Part shown: one piece after another, positions 17,802 to 28,002 of the stretch
Layout of the letters: the number at the start of each line of letters is the position of its first letter
Position numbering within the stretch: the stretch's first letter is position 1
Assembly: GCF_003386285.1 (NCBI RefSeq)
Contig: NZ_QPNC01000019.1
Location: 62,001-126,000 of the forward strand
Reading direction: 5' to 3'
Length of the DNA stretch: 64,000 nucleotides
DNA from: Nocardiopsis sp. FIRDI 009
Lineage (GTDB): Bacteria > Actinomycetota > Actinomycetes > Streptosporangiales > Streptosporangiaceae
The notes under the pieces: generated by a model
The model's database searches: none
The model's input: the letters and a program-made list of their open reading frames with translations, nothing else
What the model was told of the DNA's origin: nothing
Position numbers and translations under genes: made by a program

Positions 17802-18814
17802 GCGGCGCCCGTCTCGCGCTGCTCCTCTCCGGCGGACCGGTGGTCCTGGCCGCGTCGGTCGCGGTCGCCGTCACCATCGGCCCCGCCGACATCACCACGG
17901 TCGACGTCTGGCGCTCGGTCTCCTCCCACCTCGGGGTGGGCGAGACCGCGCTGAACCCGCTGCGGGACGGCATCGTGTGGAACCTGCGGATGCCCCGCAC
18001 CCTGCTCGCCGCCGTGTGCGGGGCGGGACTGGCCCTGTGCGGCGCGGTTATGCAGTCCCTGCTGCGCAACCCGCTGGCGGACCCCTTCGTGCTCGGGGTG
18101 TCCTCCGGCGCCTCCACCGGCGCGGTCGCCGTGATCGTCCTCGGCTGGGGAGCCGGGGCGGTGTCCCTGTCGGCGGGCGCCTTCGTCGGCGCGCTGCTCT
18201 CCTTCGGGATGGTGGTCCTGCTCAGCCACAGCCTCGGCGCGACCATGGACCGCGTCGTGCTGTCCGGGGTCGCGGCCATGCAGCTGTTCTCGGCGCTGAC
18301 CTCGTTCACCGTGCTGACCTCGGCGGACGCGGAGACCACGCGCGGGGTGCTGTTCTGGCTGCTGGGCTCCCTCAGCGGCGCGGGCTGGACCGACGTGGCA
18401 CTGTGCTCGCTGGTGCTGGCCGGGGTGCTCCTGGTCTGCCTCGCCCACACCACCACCCTGGACGCGTTCGCCTTCGGCGAGGAGGCCGCCGCGCACCTGG
18501 GCGTCCGGGTGGCCCGCGCCCGCCTCGTGCTCCTGTGCGCCACCGCCCTGCTCACCGCGGCGCTCGTCAGCGCCGCCGGGGCGATCGGGTTCGTGGGGCT
18601 GGTCCTACCGCACGCGGCCCGCGCGCTCACCGGCTCCGGCCACGCCAGACTCCTCCCCGTCACCGCCCTGACCGGAGCCGTCTTCCTGGTGTGGGTGGAC
18701 ACGGTCGCCCGCACCGCGCTGGAACCGCAGGAGATCCCGGTGGGTGTGGTGACCTCCCTCATCGGCGTGCCCGCCTTCGTCGCCGTGCTGTACCGAGCCA
18801 GGAGGAGGACATGA
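17798..18814 (+). CDS. Corrinoid ABC transporter permease (BtuC-like, FecCD family)
   Basis: 338 residues with about nine or ten hydrophobic segments. FecCD landmarks: [56 protein letters not shown] and the [16 protein letters not shown] end. The GTG at 17798 overlaps the binding-protein stop (GTGA), and the end overlaps the ATPase ATG (ATGA). Forms the membrane channel with the flanking subunits. Confidence 0.88.
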   Translation: MSGARLALLLSGGPVVLAASVAVAVTIGPADITTVDVWRSVSSHLGVGETALNPLRDGIVWNLRMPRTLLAAVCGAGLALCGAVMQSLLRNPLADPFVLGVSSGASTGAVAVIVLGWGAGAVSLSAGAFVGALLSFGMVVLLSHSLGATMDRVVLSGVAAMQLFSALTSFTVLTSADAETTRGVLFWLLGSLSGAGWTDVALCSLVLAGVLLVCLAHTTTLDAFAFGEEAAAHLGVRVARARLVLLCATALLTAALVSAAGAIGFVGLVLPHAARALTGSGHARLLPVTALTGAVFLVWVDTVARTALEPQEIPVGVVTSLIGVPAFVAVLYRARRRT

Positions 18815-19830
18815 ACGGCCCCGACCACACCGGGCTGCGCGCCGACCGCGTGAGCCGCCGGGCCGACGGCGGATTCGTCCTCGACGGGCTCACCCTCGCC
18901 CCGAGCCCCGGCGAGACCGTCGGCCTGCTCGGCCCCAACGGCTCCGGCAAGTCCACGCTGCTGAGGCTGCTCTCCGGCGTCCTCGCCCCCTCCGCCGGGG
19001 TGGTCACCCTGGACGGCCTGCCGCTGCCCCGGGTCGGACGCCGCGCCGTGGCCCGCCGCGTCGCCTCGGTCCAGCAGAACGCGCACACCCAGACCGAGCT
19101 GACCATCCGCGACGTGGTGTCCCTGGGCCGTGTCCCGCACCGCCGCCCCTGGTCGCCCCTGTCCGCCTCCGACGCCCGCGCCGTGGCGGCGGCCCTGGAC
19201 CGCACCGGCCTCACCGACCGGGCGGACCGGTTCTGGCACACCCTGTCCGGGGGCGAGCGCCAGCGCGCCCAGATCGCCCGCGCCCTGGCCCAGGAACCGA
19301 GCGAGCTCCTGCTCGACGAGCCGACCAACCACCTCGACATCCAGTACCAGCTCGACCTGCTGGAACTGGTCACGAGCCTGCCGGTCACCACCGTGATCGC
19401 CCTGCACGACCTCAACCTGGCCGCGATGTACTGCGACCGCCTGCTGGTGCTGCGGGACGGCCGCGCCGTCGCCGAGGGCGCCCCCGCCGAGGTCCTGACC
19501 CCCTCCCTCATCGGGGAGGTCTACGGGGTCCGGGCCGAGGTCGCCTCGGACCGGGGCCGCCCGGTGATCCGGTTCCTGCGCCGCGGCCCCGACCGCCGCG
19601 ACCCCGATCCGTCGGCCCGGACCACCGGGCGCCGAGCTCCCCGCCCGAACGGGACCGGGAGCGGCCCGTTAGGGTGTGAATCCTTCGCTCGTGGTGCAGG
19701 AACCCGGTGTGAGTCCGGGGCGGTTCCGCCACTGTCAGACCCCCGTCCCCCGGGGGTCGAGCCAGACACTGGCCTCGGGCGCTCCTACCGCCGATGGGGC
19801 GAGAACCCCGAGGGAGGAATCCGACCATGA
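18811..19830 (+). CDS. Corrinoid ABC transporter ATPase (BtuD-like) with a tail read through a riboswitch
   Basis: 339 residues. ABC motifs are complete: Walker [15 protein letters not shown]-loop [12 protein letters not shown], signature [12 protein letters not shown], Walker [14 protein letters not shown]-loop ALHDLN. The family normally ends near residue 255-265. Here the frame stays open through about 75 further codons, which are also the sequence of the second cobalamin riboswitch, and ends in an ATGA overlap with cobN. The tail is low in family character and may be unstructured, but the precise ATGA junction argues that the long frame is used. See the separate finding. Confidence 0.85.
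   Translation: MNGPDHTGLRADRVSRRADGGFVLDGLTLAPSPGETVGLLGPNGSGKSTLLRLLSGVLAPSAGVVTLDGLPLPRVGRRAVARRVASVQQNAHTQTELTIRDVVSLGRVPHRRPWSPLSASDARAVAAALDRTGLTDRADRFWHTLSGGERQRAQIARALAQEPSELLLDEPTNHLDIQYQLDLLELVTSLPVTTVIALHDLNLAAMYCDRLLVLRDGRAVAEGAPAEVLTPSLIGEVYGVRAEVASDRGRPVIRFLRRGPDRRDPDPSARTTGRRAPRPNGTGSGPLGCESFARGAGTRCESGAVPPLSDPRPPGVEPDTGLGRSYRRWGENPEGGIRP
19670..19775 (+). ncRNA. Cobalamin riboswitch 2 (upstream of cobN)
   Basis: Landmarks: GGTGCAGGAACCCGGTGTGAG, TCCGGGGCGGTTCCGCCACTGT and the B12-box end GAGCCAGACACTGGCC. Beyond it, CCTCGGG (19773-19779) can pair with CCCGAGG (19807-19813), which partly overlaps the GGGAGG ribosome site of cobN, giving a plausible translational expression platform. 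Unusually, the whole element lies inside the open frame of the preceding ATPase gene. Confidence 0.9.
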
Positions 19831-22800
19831 CGGCACGGATCGCACTGCTGTCCACATCCGACACCGACCTGCTCTCCGCGCGGGCCAGCGGCGCCGCGTA
19901 CACGTGGGCGAACCCGTCCCGCGCCGGTGACACCGAACTCACCGCCACCGTCGAGGGAGCCGACCTCGTGGTGGTGCGGCTGCTCGGCTCCCCCCACGAC
20001 CTGTGGTCCGGACTCGCCGCCGTCCGCGAGCGGGGCACCCCCCTGGTCGTCCTCAGCGGCGAACAGCAGCCCAGCGCCGAACTGATGGAACACTCCACCG
20101 TCCCCATCGGCGTGGCCACCGACGCCCACCGCTACCTCGCCGAGGGCGGCCCCGACAACCTCGGCCGCCTGCACGCCTTCCTGTCGGACACCGTGCTGTT
20201 GACCGGAGAGGGCTTCGACCCGCCCGCCCCCGTCCCGCTGTGGGGCCACGCCGCGCGCGAGGTCCCCCGGGACCCGGAGCTGCCGAAGGTGGGCATCCTC
20301 TACTACCGGGCCCACGAGGCCGGGGGCAACACCGCGTTCGCGCACGCCCTGGCCGACGCCGTCGACGCCACCGGCCGGGCCGTGGGCGTCCCCGTGTTCG
20401 CCGGGTCGCTGCGCTCGGCCCCCGACGAGCTCTACGAGGCGCTCGGCGGCTTCGACGCCCTGGTGGTCACCGTCCTGGCGGCGGGCGGCAGCGTACCCGC
20501 GTCCGCGAGCGCCGGTGAGGACGACGAGACCTGGGACGTCGAACGGATGGCGGCCCTGGACGTCCCCGTCCTCCAGGGGCTGTGCCTGACCAGCTCCCGC
20601 GCCGACTGGGAGACCTCCGAGGACGGCGTCACCCCCCTCGACTCGGCGAGCCAGATCGCCATCCCGGAGTTCGACGGGCGGATCATCACCGTGCCGTTCT
20701 CCTTCAAGGAGATCGACCACGACGGGCTGCCCCGCTACGTCGCCGACCCCGAACGCTGCGCCCGCCTGGCCGGGATCGCCGCCGCCCACGCCCGCCTGCG
20801 CCACGTCCCCGCCGCCGAGAAGCGGATCGCGGTCGTCCTGTCCGCCTACCCGACCAAGCACTCCCGCGTCGGCAACGCCGTCGGGCTCGACACCCCCCGG
20901 TCCCTGGTCCGCCTCCTGCGCCGACTGCGCGCCGAGGGCTACGACCTGGGCGAACCCGGCGCCCTGCCCGGCCTGGACCTGCCCGACGAGACCGAGGCGG
21001 GCGACGCGCTGATGCACGCCCTGATCGAGGCGGGCGGCCAGGACGAGGACTGGCTGACCTCCGGCCAGCTCACCGACGCCCAGGTGCGGATCACCCCCGA
21101 GGAGTACGCCGCCTGGACCGAGGGCCTGCCCGCCGCCCTGAAGGACGCGATGACTGAGGCATGGGGTCCCGCCCCCGGCCGCCTGTACGTCAACGACGAG
21201 GGCGAACTCGTCCTCGCCGCGCTGCGCGCGGGCAACGTCGTCGTCCTGGTCCAGCCGCCGCGCGGCTTCGGCGAGAACCCCATCGCCATCTACCACGACC
21301 CCGACCTGCCCCCCAGCCACCACTACCTGGCCGCCTACCGCTGGCTGGAGCACGGTTTCGGCGCGCACGCCGTCGTCCACCTGGGCAAGCACGGTTCGCT
21401 GGAGTGGCTGCCCGGAAAGAACGCCGCGCTGTCGGCCGCCTGCGCCACCGACGCCGCCCTGGGCGACCTGCCGCTGGTCTACCCGTTCCTGGTCAACGAC
21501 CCGGGGGAGGGCGCCCAGGCCAAACGGCGCGCCCACGCCACGGTCGTCGACCACCTCATCCCCCCGATGGCGCGCGCGGAGACCTACGGCGACATCGCCC
21601 GCCTGGAGCAGCTGCTCGACGAGCACGCCAACATCGCGGCCATGGACCCGGCCAAGCTGCCCGCGGTCCGGGGCGAGATCTGGTCCCTGATGCGCGCCGC
21701 GGAGATGCACCGCGACCTGGGCCTGGAGGAGCGGCCCGACGACGAGGAGTTCGACGACTTCCTCCTGCACGTCGACGGCTGGCTGTGCGAGATCAAGGAC
21801 ACCCAGATCCGCGACGGCCTGCACGTGCTCGCCGAGGCCCCCTCGGGTGAGGCCCGCGTCAACCTGGTCCTGGCCGTCCTGCGCGCCGCCCAGGTCTGGG
21901 GAGGCGTCGGCGGGGCCGTGCCCGGGCTGCGCTCCGCCCTCGGCCTGAAGGAGGACGCGCCGACCGCCGAGGTCGACCGGGTGGAGGCGCTGGCGCGGAG
22001 CCTGGTCGAACGGATGGAGGCCGCGGACTGGGACCCCGCCGCCGCGGCCGACGCGCACGACGACCCCGAGGTGCGCCGCGTCCTGGAGTTCGCCGCCACC
22101 CAGGTGGTGCCCCGCCTCGCCCGCACCACCGACGAACTCGACCACGCCCTGCACGCCCTGACCGGCGGATTCGTACCGGCGGGCCCGTCCGGCTCCCCGC
22201 TGCGCGGCCTGGTCAACGTGCTGCCGACCGGCCGCAACTTCTACACCGTCGACCCCCGCGCCGTCCCCTCCCGGCTCGCCTGGCAGACGGGGCAGGCGAT
22301 GGCCGACTCCCTGCTGCGCCGCCACCTGGAGGAGACCGGAACCTACCCGGAGTCGGTGGGCCTGTCGGTGTGGGGCACCTCGGCGATGCGCACCTCCGGC
22401 GACGACGTGGCCGAGGTGCTCGCCCTCCTGGGCGTGCGCCCGGAGTGGGACGAGGCGTCCCGACGGGTCGCCCGGCTCGACGTGGTGCCGCTGGAGGAGC
22501 TGGGCCGTCCGCGCGTCGACGTCACCGTGCGCATCTCCGGGTTCTTCCGCGACGCCTTCCCCCACGTGGTCGCCATGCTGGATGACGCCGTGAACCTGGT
22601 CGCCGACCTCGACGAACCGGAGGAGCGCAACTTCGTCCGCGCCCACACCCGCGCCGACCTGGAGACCCACGGCGACCGTCGCCGCGCCACCACCCGGATC
22701 TTCGGCTCCGCGCCCGGGTCCTACGGGGCGGGCATCCTCCATCTGGTGGAGTCCGGCAACTGGCGCGACGACCGCGACCTGGCCGAGGTCTACACGGCCT

Positions 22801-23417
22801 GGGGAGGGTACGCCTACGGGCGCGACCTCGACGGGGTCCCGGCCGCCGACGACATGCGCGCCAACTACCGCCGGATCAGGGTCGCGGCGAAGAACATCGA
22901 CAGCGCCGAACACGACATCGCCGACTCCGACGACTACTTCCAGTACCACGGCGGCATGATCGCCACCGTCCGCGCCCTCACCGGCGCCGACCCCAAGGCC
23001 TACGTCGGCGACTCCACCACACCCGACGCGGTCCGCACCCGCCCCCTCGCCGACGAGACCGCGCGCGTGTTCCGCGCCCGGGTGGTCAACCCGCGCTGGA
23101 TCTCCGCCATGCGGCGGCACGGCTACAAGGGCGCCTTCGAACTGGCCGCCACCGTCGACTACCTCTTCGGTTTCGACGCCACGGCCGGTGTCGTTCACGA
23201 CTGGATGTACGAGAAACTGGCGGCCGAGTACGTGCTCGACGCCGACACCCAGGAGTTCCTGCGCACCTCCAACCCGTGGGCGCTGCACGGCATCGTCGAG
23301 CGGCTGCACGAGGCCGCCCGGCGCGGGCTGTGGGCCGAGCCGGACCCGGCCACGCTCGAAGCCCTGACGGAGGTCTACCTGGAGGTCGAGGGGGACCTGG
23401 AGGACCGCTCGGAATGA
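19827..23417 (+). CDS. cobN: Cobaltochelatase subunit CobN
   Basis: 1196 residues, the usual size of the large subunit. Typical segments include [20 protein letters not shown] (HGxxEWLPGK), [16 protein letters not shown], and the C-terminal [24 protein letters not shown]. It inserts cobalt into hydrogenobyrinate a,c-diamide in the aerobic pathway, using ATP hydrolysed by CobS/CobT or, in many actinomycetes, ChlI/ChlD-type partners. A ChlI-ChlD fusion is encoded at 39086-41161. The ATG at 19827 follows GGGAGG and is under riboswitch 2. Followed by cobF with ATGA overlap. Confidence 0.95.
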   Translation: MTARIALLSTSDTDLLSARASGAAYTWANPSRAGDTELTATVEGADLVVVRLLGSPHDLWSGLAAVRERGTPLVVLSGEQQPSAELMEHSTVPIGVATDAHRYLAEGGPDNLGRLHAFLSDTVLLTGEGFDPPAPVPLWGHAAREVPRDPELPKVGILYYRAHEAGGNTAFAHALADAVDATGRAVGVPVFAGSLRSAPDELYEALGGFDALVVTVLAAGGSVPASASAGEDDETWDVERMAALDVPVLQGLCLTSSRADWETSEDGVTPLDSASQIAIPEFDGRIITVPFSFKEIDHDGLPRYVADPERCARLAGIAAAHARLRHVPAAEKRIAVVLSAYPTKHSRVGNAVGLDTPRSLVRLLRRLRAEGYDLGEPGALPGLDLPDETEAGDALMHALIEAGGQDEDWLTSGQLTDAQVRITPEEYAAWTEGLPAALKDAMTEAWGPAPGRLYVNDEGELVLAALRAGNVVVLVQPPRGFGENPIAIYHDPDLPPSHHYLAAYRWLEHGFGAHAVVHLGKHGSLEWLPGKNAALSAACATDAALGDLPLVYPFLVNDPGEGAQAKRRAHATVVDHLIPPMARAETYGDIARLEQLLDEHANIAAMDPAKLPAVRGEIWSLMRAAEMHRDLGLEERPDDEEFDDFLLHVDGWLCEIKDTQIRDGLHVLAEAPSGEARVNLVLAVLRAAQVWGGVGGAVPGLRSALGLKEDAPTAEVDRVEALARSLVERMEAADWDPAAAADAHDDPEVRRVLEFAATQVVPRLARTTDELDHALHALTGGFVPAGPSGSPLRGLVNVLPTGRNFYTVDPRAVPSRLAWQTGQAMADSLLRRHLEETGTYPESVGLSVWGTSAMRTSGDDVAEVLALLGVRPEWDEASRRVARLDVVPLEELGRPRVDVTVRISGFFRDAFPHVVAMLDDAVNLVADLDEPEERNFVRAHTRADLETHGDRRRATTRIFGSAPGSYGAGILHLVESGNWRDDRDLAEVYTAWGGYAYGRDLDGVPAADDMRANYRRIRVAAKNIDSAEHDIADSDDYFQYHGGMIATVRALTGADPKAYVGDSTTPDAVRTRPLADETARVFRARVVNPRWISAMRRHGYKGAFELAATVDYLFGFDATAGVVHDWMYEKLAAEYVLDADTQEFLRTSNPWALHGIVERLHEAARRGLWAEPDPATLEALTEVYLEVEGDLEDRSE

Positions 23418-24139
23418 GGGTACGGATCCTCGGTATCGGCATGGGGCCGCGGCACCTCACCCCCGAGGTCGCCGACGCATTGCGGGACTGCGACTACGCG
23501 GTGGCCGCCCGCAAACGCGACGACGACGGGCTGCTGGCCCTGCGCCGGGCCGTCTGCGACGTCCACGGCGTCCCCCTGGTCGTCGTGCCCGACCCGGAGC
23601 GCGACCGCGACGACCCCGCCGACTACCGGGCCGCGGTCGCCGCCTGGCACGAGGCCCGGGTCGTGGCCTACGAGCGGGTGCTCGGCGAGCGCGGCGGCAC
23701 CGCGGCGTTCCTGGTCTGGGGGGACCCGTCCCTGTACGACTCCACCGTGCGGATCGTGGAGCGGGTCGCCGAGCGGGGGGTCGTGCCGGTGGAGTACGAC
23801 GTCCTGCCCGGGATCAGCGCCCCCCAACTCCTCGCCGCGCGGCACCGGATCGTGCTGCACGAGGTGGGCCGACCGGTCCACCTCACCCCGGCGCGGCGGC
23901 TGGCTGAGGCCGTGGCCGCCGGGCAGGACAACATCGTCGTCATGCTCGGCGGACGGCCCGCCTTCGAGGGCCTGGCGGAGTGGTCGGTCTGGTGGGGCGC
24001 CAACCTGGGCACCGACACCGAGGAGCTGGTCGCCGGACGGGTCGGCGACGTGCTGCCCGCGATCGAGGCGGCCCGGACCCGGGCCAGGGACCGGGCCGGC
24101 TGGGTGATGGACACCGCGTTGCTGAGGAGGACGTCGTGA
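23414..24139 (+). CDS. cobF: Precorrin-6A synthase (deacetylating)
   Basis: 241 residues of the tetrapyrrole methylase fold: the N-terminal RILGIGMGPRHLTPEVADAL, the AFLVWGDPSLYDST loop binding SAM, and VLPGISAPQLLAARHRI. The pattern fits CobF, which methylates C1 of precorrin-5 and releases acetate. This reaction is specific to the oxygen-dependent pathway. ATGA overlap with cobN and GTGA overlap with cobQ. Confidence 0.88.
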   Translation: MRVRILGIGMGPRHLTPEVADALRDCDYAVAARKRDDDGLLALRRAVCDVHGVPLVVVPDPERDRDDPADYRAAVAAWHEARVVAYERVLGERGGTAAFLVWGDPSLYDSTVRIVERVAERGVVPVEYDVLPGISAPQLLAARHRIVLHEVGRPVHLTPARRLAEAVAAGQDNIVVMLGGRPAFEGLAEWSVWWGANLGTDTEELVAGRVGDVLPAIEAARTRARDRAGWVMDTALLRRTS

Positions 24140-25617
24140 GCGGTCTCCTGGTCGCCGGGACCACCTCCGACGCGGGCAAGAGCGTCGTCGTCACCGGTCT
24201 GTGCCGGGCCTTCGCGCGCCGCGGCGCGCGGGTCGCGCCGTACAAGGCGCAGAACATGTCCAACAACTCCATGGTCTGCCACGGCCCGGACGGCCGCCCG
24301 GCGGAGATCGGCCGCGCCCAGTGGGTGCAGGCGTTGGCCGCCGGGGTCGGGCCGGAGCCCGCGATGAACCCGGTGCTCCTCAAACCGGGCACCGACCGGC
24401 GCAGCCACGTCGTCCTGCTCGGACACCCCGCCGGGGACGTGTCCTCGGCCGACTGGGAGTCCGGCCGCCGGCACCTGGCCAAGGCCGCGCACGCCGCCTT
24501 CGACGACCTGGCGGCCCGCCACGACGTCGTCGTCGCCGAGGGGGCGGGCAGCCCGGCCGAGATCAACCTGCGGTCGGGCGACTACGTGAACATGGGGCTG
24601 GCCCGGCACGCGGACCTGCCCGTGGTGGTCGTCGGCGACATCGACCGGGGCGGTGTCTTCGCCGCGCTGTACGGCACGGTGGGGCTGCTGGAGGGAGCCG
24701 ACCAGGCGCTGGTCGCGGGCTTCGTGGTCAACAAGTTCCGCGGGGACCCCGGGTTGCTCCGGCCCGGTCTGGCCGACCTGGAACGGCTCACCGGCCGCCG
24801 GGTGTACGGCACCCTGCCCTGGGACCCGGGGCTGTGGCTCGACTCGGAGGACGCCCTGGACCTGGAGGGCCGCCGGGCGGGCGGGGGCGCGGTCCGGCGC
24901 GTGGCGGTGGTGCGCCTGCCCCGGATCAGCAACTTCACCGACGTGGACGCCCTCGGCCTGGAGCCCGGTCTCGACGTCGTCTTCGCCTCCGGCCCGCGCG
25001 ACCTGGCCGACGCGGACCTGGTCGTCCTGCCCGGCACCCGGTCCACCCTCGCCGACCTGGCCTGGCTGCGCTCCCGCGGCCTCGACCGGGCGATCACCGA
25101 GCACGTCCGCCGCGGTCGGCCGCTGCTCGGCGTCTGCGGCGGGTTCCAGATGCTCGGCCGGACGATCGCCGACCCGGACGGCGTCGAGGCCGAGCCCGGT
25201 GCGCGCGCGGACGGCCTCGGCCTGCTCGACACGCGGACCGACTTCACCGCGGACAAGACCCTCCGCCTGCCCTCCGGGGCGGCGCTCGGCGCGCCCGCGC
25301 ACGGCTACGAGATCCACCACGGCCGGATCACGGTCGGCGACGGGGCGGAGGAGTTCCTGGGCGGCGCCCGGTCGGGGAACGTCTTCGGCACCATGTGGCA
25401 CGGCAGTCTGGAGGGCGACGCGTTCCGCGCCGCCTTCCTCGCCGAGACGATCGGCCACGAACCCTCCGGGGTGCGGTTCGCCGCCGCCCGGGAACGCCGC
25501 CTCGACCTGCTCGGCGACCTCGTGGAGCGCCACCTCGACGTTGACGCGCTGCTCGCCCTCGCCCGCGAGGGGGCCCCGGCGGATCTGCCCGTACTGGCCC
25601 CGGGAGGGACCCGATGA
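24136..25617 (+). CDS. cobQ: Cobyric acid synthase (adenosylcobyrinic acid amidotransferase)
   Basis: 493 residues. The N-terminal dethiobiotin-synthetase-like ATPase domain has [19 protein letters not shown] and [12 protein letters not shown]. The C-terminal class I glutaminase domain has the nucleophile Cys in [14 protein letters not shown] and the final His in TMWHGSLEG. It amidates four side chains of adenosylcobyrinate a,c-diamide. GTG start at 24136, coupled to cobF and cobK. Confidence 0.96.
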   Translation: MSGLLVAGTTSDAGKSVVVTGLCRAFARRGARVAPYKAQNMSNNSMVCHGPDGRPAEIGRAQWVQALAAGVGPEPAMNPVLLKPGTDRRSHVVLLGHPAGDVSSADWESGRRHLAKAAHAAFDDLAARHDVVVAEGAGSPAEINLRSGDYVNMGLARHADLPVVVVGDIDRGGVFAALYGTVGLLEGADQALVAGFVVNKFRGDPGLLRPGLADLERLTGRRVYGTLPWDPGLWLDSEDALDLEGRRAGGGAVRRVAVVRLPRISNFTDVDALGLEPGLDVVFASGPRDLADADLVVLPGTRSTLADLAWLRSRGLDRAITEHVRRGRPLLGVCGGFQMLGRTIADPDGVEAEPGARADGLGLLDTRTDFTADKTLRLPSGAALGAPAHGYEIHHGRITVGDGAEEFLGGARSGNVFGTMWHGSLEGDAFRAAFLAETIGHEPSGVRFAAARERRLDLLGDLVERHLDVDALLALAREGAPADLPVLAPGGTR

Positions 25618-26333
25618 GACTGCTCCTGCTCGGCGGCACCTCCGAGGCCCGAGAACTGGCCGCCCTCCTGGTCGAGGCGGGTGTGGACGTCACCACCTCG
25701 CTCGCGGGACGGGTCGCCAGACCGCGCCTGCCAGTGGGGAAGGTCCGCATCGGCGGGTTCGGGGGAGTGTCCGGGCTGCGCGCGGCGCTGACCGACTACG
25801 ACGCGGTGGTGGACGCCACCCACCCCTTCGCCCTCGGCATGACCGCCAACGCGGCGGCGGCCTGCACGGATCTTCCCCTGTTGCGGCTGGAACGGCCGGG
25901 CTGGGACCCGGACCCGGCCTGGCACCACGCCGACACCCACGAGGAGGCGGCGCGTCGGGCGGCGCAGCTGGGCACGCGGCCGTTCCTCACGGTCGGCCGC
26001 CAGGAACTCGCCCGTTTCGTCCCGGACCTGGGGCGGCACGCGGTCCTGGCCCGGGTGGTGGACGTGCCCGACCTCGATCCGCCCGCCGCCTGGCGGCTGG
26101 TGACCAGCCGGGGGCCGTACCGCCTCGACGGCGAACTGGAGCTGATGCGCGAGCACCGCTCCGACGTCCTGGTCACCAAGGACTCCGGCGGCACCTACAC
26201 CTGGCCGAAGATGGCGGCCGCGCGGGAGCTCGGCGTCCCGGTCGTGGTGGTGCGCCGCCCGCCCGGCCCGCCCGGCGTCCCCACCGTCCACGACGTGGCC
26301 GCCGCGTTCGACTGGGTGACCGACCTGGTGTGA
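25614..26333 (+). CDS. cobK: Precorrin-6A reductase
   Basis: 239 residues. Landmarks: the N-terminal [17 protein letters not shown] dinucleotide-binding turn, [24 protein letters not shown] and LVTKDSGG. It reduces the macrocycle of precorrin-6A using NADPH. The ATG at 25614 overlaps the cobQ stop. Last gene of this operon; the next gene is on the opposite strand after 70 bp and belongs to the accessory island. Confidence 0.93.
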   Translation: MRLLLLGGTSEARELAALLVEAGVDVTTSLAGRVARPRLPVGKVRIGGFGGVSGLRAALTDYDAVVDATHPFALGMTANAAAACTDLPLLRLERPGWDPDPAWHHADTHEEAARRAAQLGTRPFLTVGRQELARFVPDLGRHAVLARVVDVPDLDPPAAWRLVTSRGPYRLDGELELMREHRSDVLVTKDSGGTYTWPKMAAARELGVPVVVVRRPPGPPGVPTVHDVAAAFDWVTDLV

Positions 26334-26403
26334 TGCCCCTCAGGCGCGTCATACGGTCCCGAAGTCGACCAATGCGCCACCCCGGAGCGCGCACTCCTGC
26401 TGG

Positions 26404-26943
26404 TCAGGTGGTCATGGCCTGCCAATCGCGCACGAGGCGGGCCAGCTCAGCGAACTCACCCGCACCGCCGCCCTCGGGAACCGGAGCGGGCACGGGCGCT
26501 GGCTCGTGAACGGCGGCCAGGAGGTCGCCATGACCAGCGCCTACAGTCGTTTCGGTGTGGCCGCGGAGGTAGCGTTCCTCTGCGCGGGCGAGGTAGGGGC
26601 GCACCCCACACACCCCGTCATCGTCCACACACCAGCCACGTCGCCCCGGATACGGGTTCCTCTGACTCGGCACCACAGCAACATCTCCGCCGGTGCCGCT
26701 CTCCGTGTGGGTACGTGAGGCCGCCCTCGGCTTCCCACCCACCGGCGGCCCCGAGGTAGCTTCCCAGTCCGGCCGAGCACGCCGATCCGGACGCGGTCGC
26801 CGGGCCTCGGGCTCTGGCCTTGGCGGAACGGTTCGGCTGGCGGGTCCGCAGAACATGGCGGTGAGTACCGCGCCGAGCATCCAGCGCACGTGTTCGCCCC
26901 ACCCCCGGCGGCGTTTGCGGTGTCGCCCGATAGACTTCTCCAC
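26404..26943 (-). CDS. Hypothetical actinomycete protein with charged, Pro-rich middle
   Basis: About 179 residues from the GTG at 26943, preceded by AGGAGG with 6-nt spacing. Begins VEKSIGRHRKRRRGWGEHVR, then one moderately hydrophobic segment (WMLGAVLTAMFCG), a Pro/Arg-rich middle, a segment GVRPYLARAEERYL that recalls short actinomycete proteins with an RPYL-x-HE motif, and a Pro-Ala-Val repeat near the end. No function is recognised. It is the leftmost gene of the accessory island, on the same strand as and downstream of the ATP-binding protein gene. Confidence 0.55.
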   Translation of the reverse strand: MEKSIGRHRKRRRGWGEHVRWMLGAVLTAMFCGPASRTVPPRPEPEARRPRPDRRARPDWEATSGPPVGGKPRAASRTHTESGTGGDVAVVPSQRNPYPGRRGWCVDDDGVCGVRPYLARAEERYLRGHTETTVGAGHGDLLAAVHEPAPVPAPVPEGGGAGEFAELARLVRDWQAMTT

Positions 26944-27225
26944 AGTTTCCTCCTGCGCTCTCAGGTGGGAATCACGCCCCAGGTTGGTGTTCGCGCACCG
27001 GCCTGGGGCATCCCTTCTTCTCTTCTTCGTCAGCCCCGGGACGAGGCTGACCCTCTGTCCTCGTGGGTCGGGGTGAGTGTCAATGGCCCCGAGGTCGCGC
27101 ACCCTCGGAACTGCACTTCTCACCCACAAACCCACACACATGGACAAAATCCATCCCTCAATGCAGGGAATGGTTATCCACCCTGGTCAGGGCTGGTCGA
27201 TGGTCAATTGGGTGGACGGGAATCT
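26944..27225. other. Intergenic stretch with locally lower GC
   Basis: About 280 bp without a convincing gene, between two leftward genes. GC is visibly lower from about 27120 to 27260 than in neighbouring DNA. A short inverted repeat ATGGA-5nt-TCCAT lies at 27140-27154. It probably holds the promoter for the 26404-26943 gene, but I could not settle -35/-10 boxes. Lower GC fits acquired DNA. Confidence 0.35.
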
Positions 27226-27795
27226 TCAACCCCCGCCACAAAGAACAGGGTTGTTTCTGTCCCAACGACTATTCGTCGATCCTCTGGTACGAGTGCGCCC
27301 AGATCGGTCGAAGGCCGCGCTGACGGTCAGTTCCCCGCCGGATTTCCTGGAGAAGTCCCAGCACAGGGCCATCGCTTCGACCACTGTCAGGCCGTAACCA
27401 CACTCAGCAAGGTCGGGGCTCGCCCCCTCTGTTGGGTGTGAGAAGTCCAGTACGGGGACGGTTGGCGCGGCTCCCGGTCGCGGTCCGTCGTCGGTCACGT
27501 GCAGGAGGAAGAGGAGGCGGCATCGTTCGATCTCGATCCGTACCTGCCCGCCTGGCAGCCCCGAAGCGCTGTGTCTCAGGGCGTTCGCGTGAAGCTCGGC
27601 CAGGGAGGCGACCAGAGGGTATGCGGCCGGCGGCGTGGTTCGAGTGACCTGTGCCGCCCATCGGCGGGCGGTGGGCAGATGAGCGGTGTCGGAACCGCAC
27701 AGAAGTCCCGTTTTGTTCGGGTCGTCGTAGCTAATACGTCGGGGCAACAAAACCCCTTCGCCCGAAACCGGAGGAATACGAAGAGGCGGTTGCAT
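27226..27795 (-). CDS. Histidine-kinase-like ATP-binding protein (anti-sigma/regulatory type)
   Basis: About 189 residues with the compact HATPase_c_2 fold: N-box ELHANALRHS, G1 box VTDDGPRPG, G2 box CGYGLTVVEAMA. There is no phosphorylatable His domain, as in the many short actinomycete proteins related to RsbW/SpoIIAB. These are often paired with HTH regulators, and here it is divergent from one (28003). Expected to be a regulatory ATP-binding switch protein; partner not known. The N-terminal 30 residues may be too long, as no good ribosome site marks the first ATG. Confidence 0.72.
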   Translation of the reverse strand: MQPPLRIPPVSGEGVLLPRRISYDDPNKTGLLCGSDTAHLPTARRWAAQVTRTTPPAAYPLVASLAELHANALRHSASGLPGGQVRIEIERCRLLFLLHVTDDGPRPGAAPTVPVLDFSHPTEGASPDLAECGYGLTVVEAMALCWDFSRKSGGELTVSAAFDRSGRTRTRGSTNSRWDRNNPVLCGGG

Positions 27796-27911
27796 CAGTT
27801 CTCCACTGAGAAACAGCAGGCCAGCGCGGGCGAGGCATGCGGTGTCGTGGTCATGTACTCACTGTCCGGAGAAACGCCTGACAGCTCCATGACGGAGCGG
27901 GCATGGTGGTC

Positions 27912-27927
27912 ATGACAAGCCGGTCAT
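27912..27927. promoter_or_regulatory. Operator ATGACAAGCCGGTCAT ahead of the HTH/TPR regulator
   Basis: 16-bp inverted-repeat element, copy 1 of three in the window (others at 35346 and 35369). It also lies within a second, perfect IR: GACAAGCC-6nt-GGCTTGTC (27914-27935). A TAGGCT -10 box follows 23 bp downstream (27951-27956). The same distance (24 bp) is kept at the 35-kb operon promoter. A site just upstream of -35 suits an activator. The likely binder is the adjacent HTH protein. Confidence 0.6.
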
Positions 27928-28002
27928 GGCTTGTCGTGTGGTGGCGCCCGTAGGCTTCGGTGTCACCCACCCGCCCCGAAGAGCCGAGCGGAAGGCGTAC
28001 CC

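Noticed and set aside
19785..23309. 1174-codon open frame on the - strand opposite cobN
   Set aside because: Its composition (Val/Gly/Asp/His-rich without domains) is what the complement of a GC-rich codon-biased gene gives; cobN on the other strand has full family motifs.
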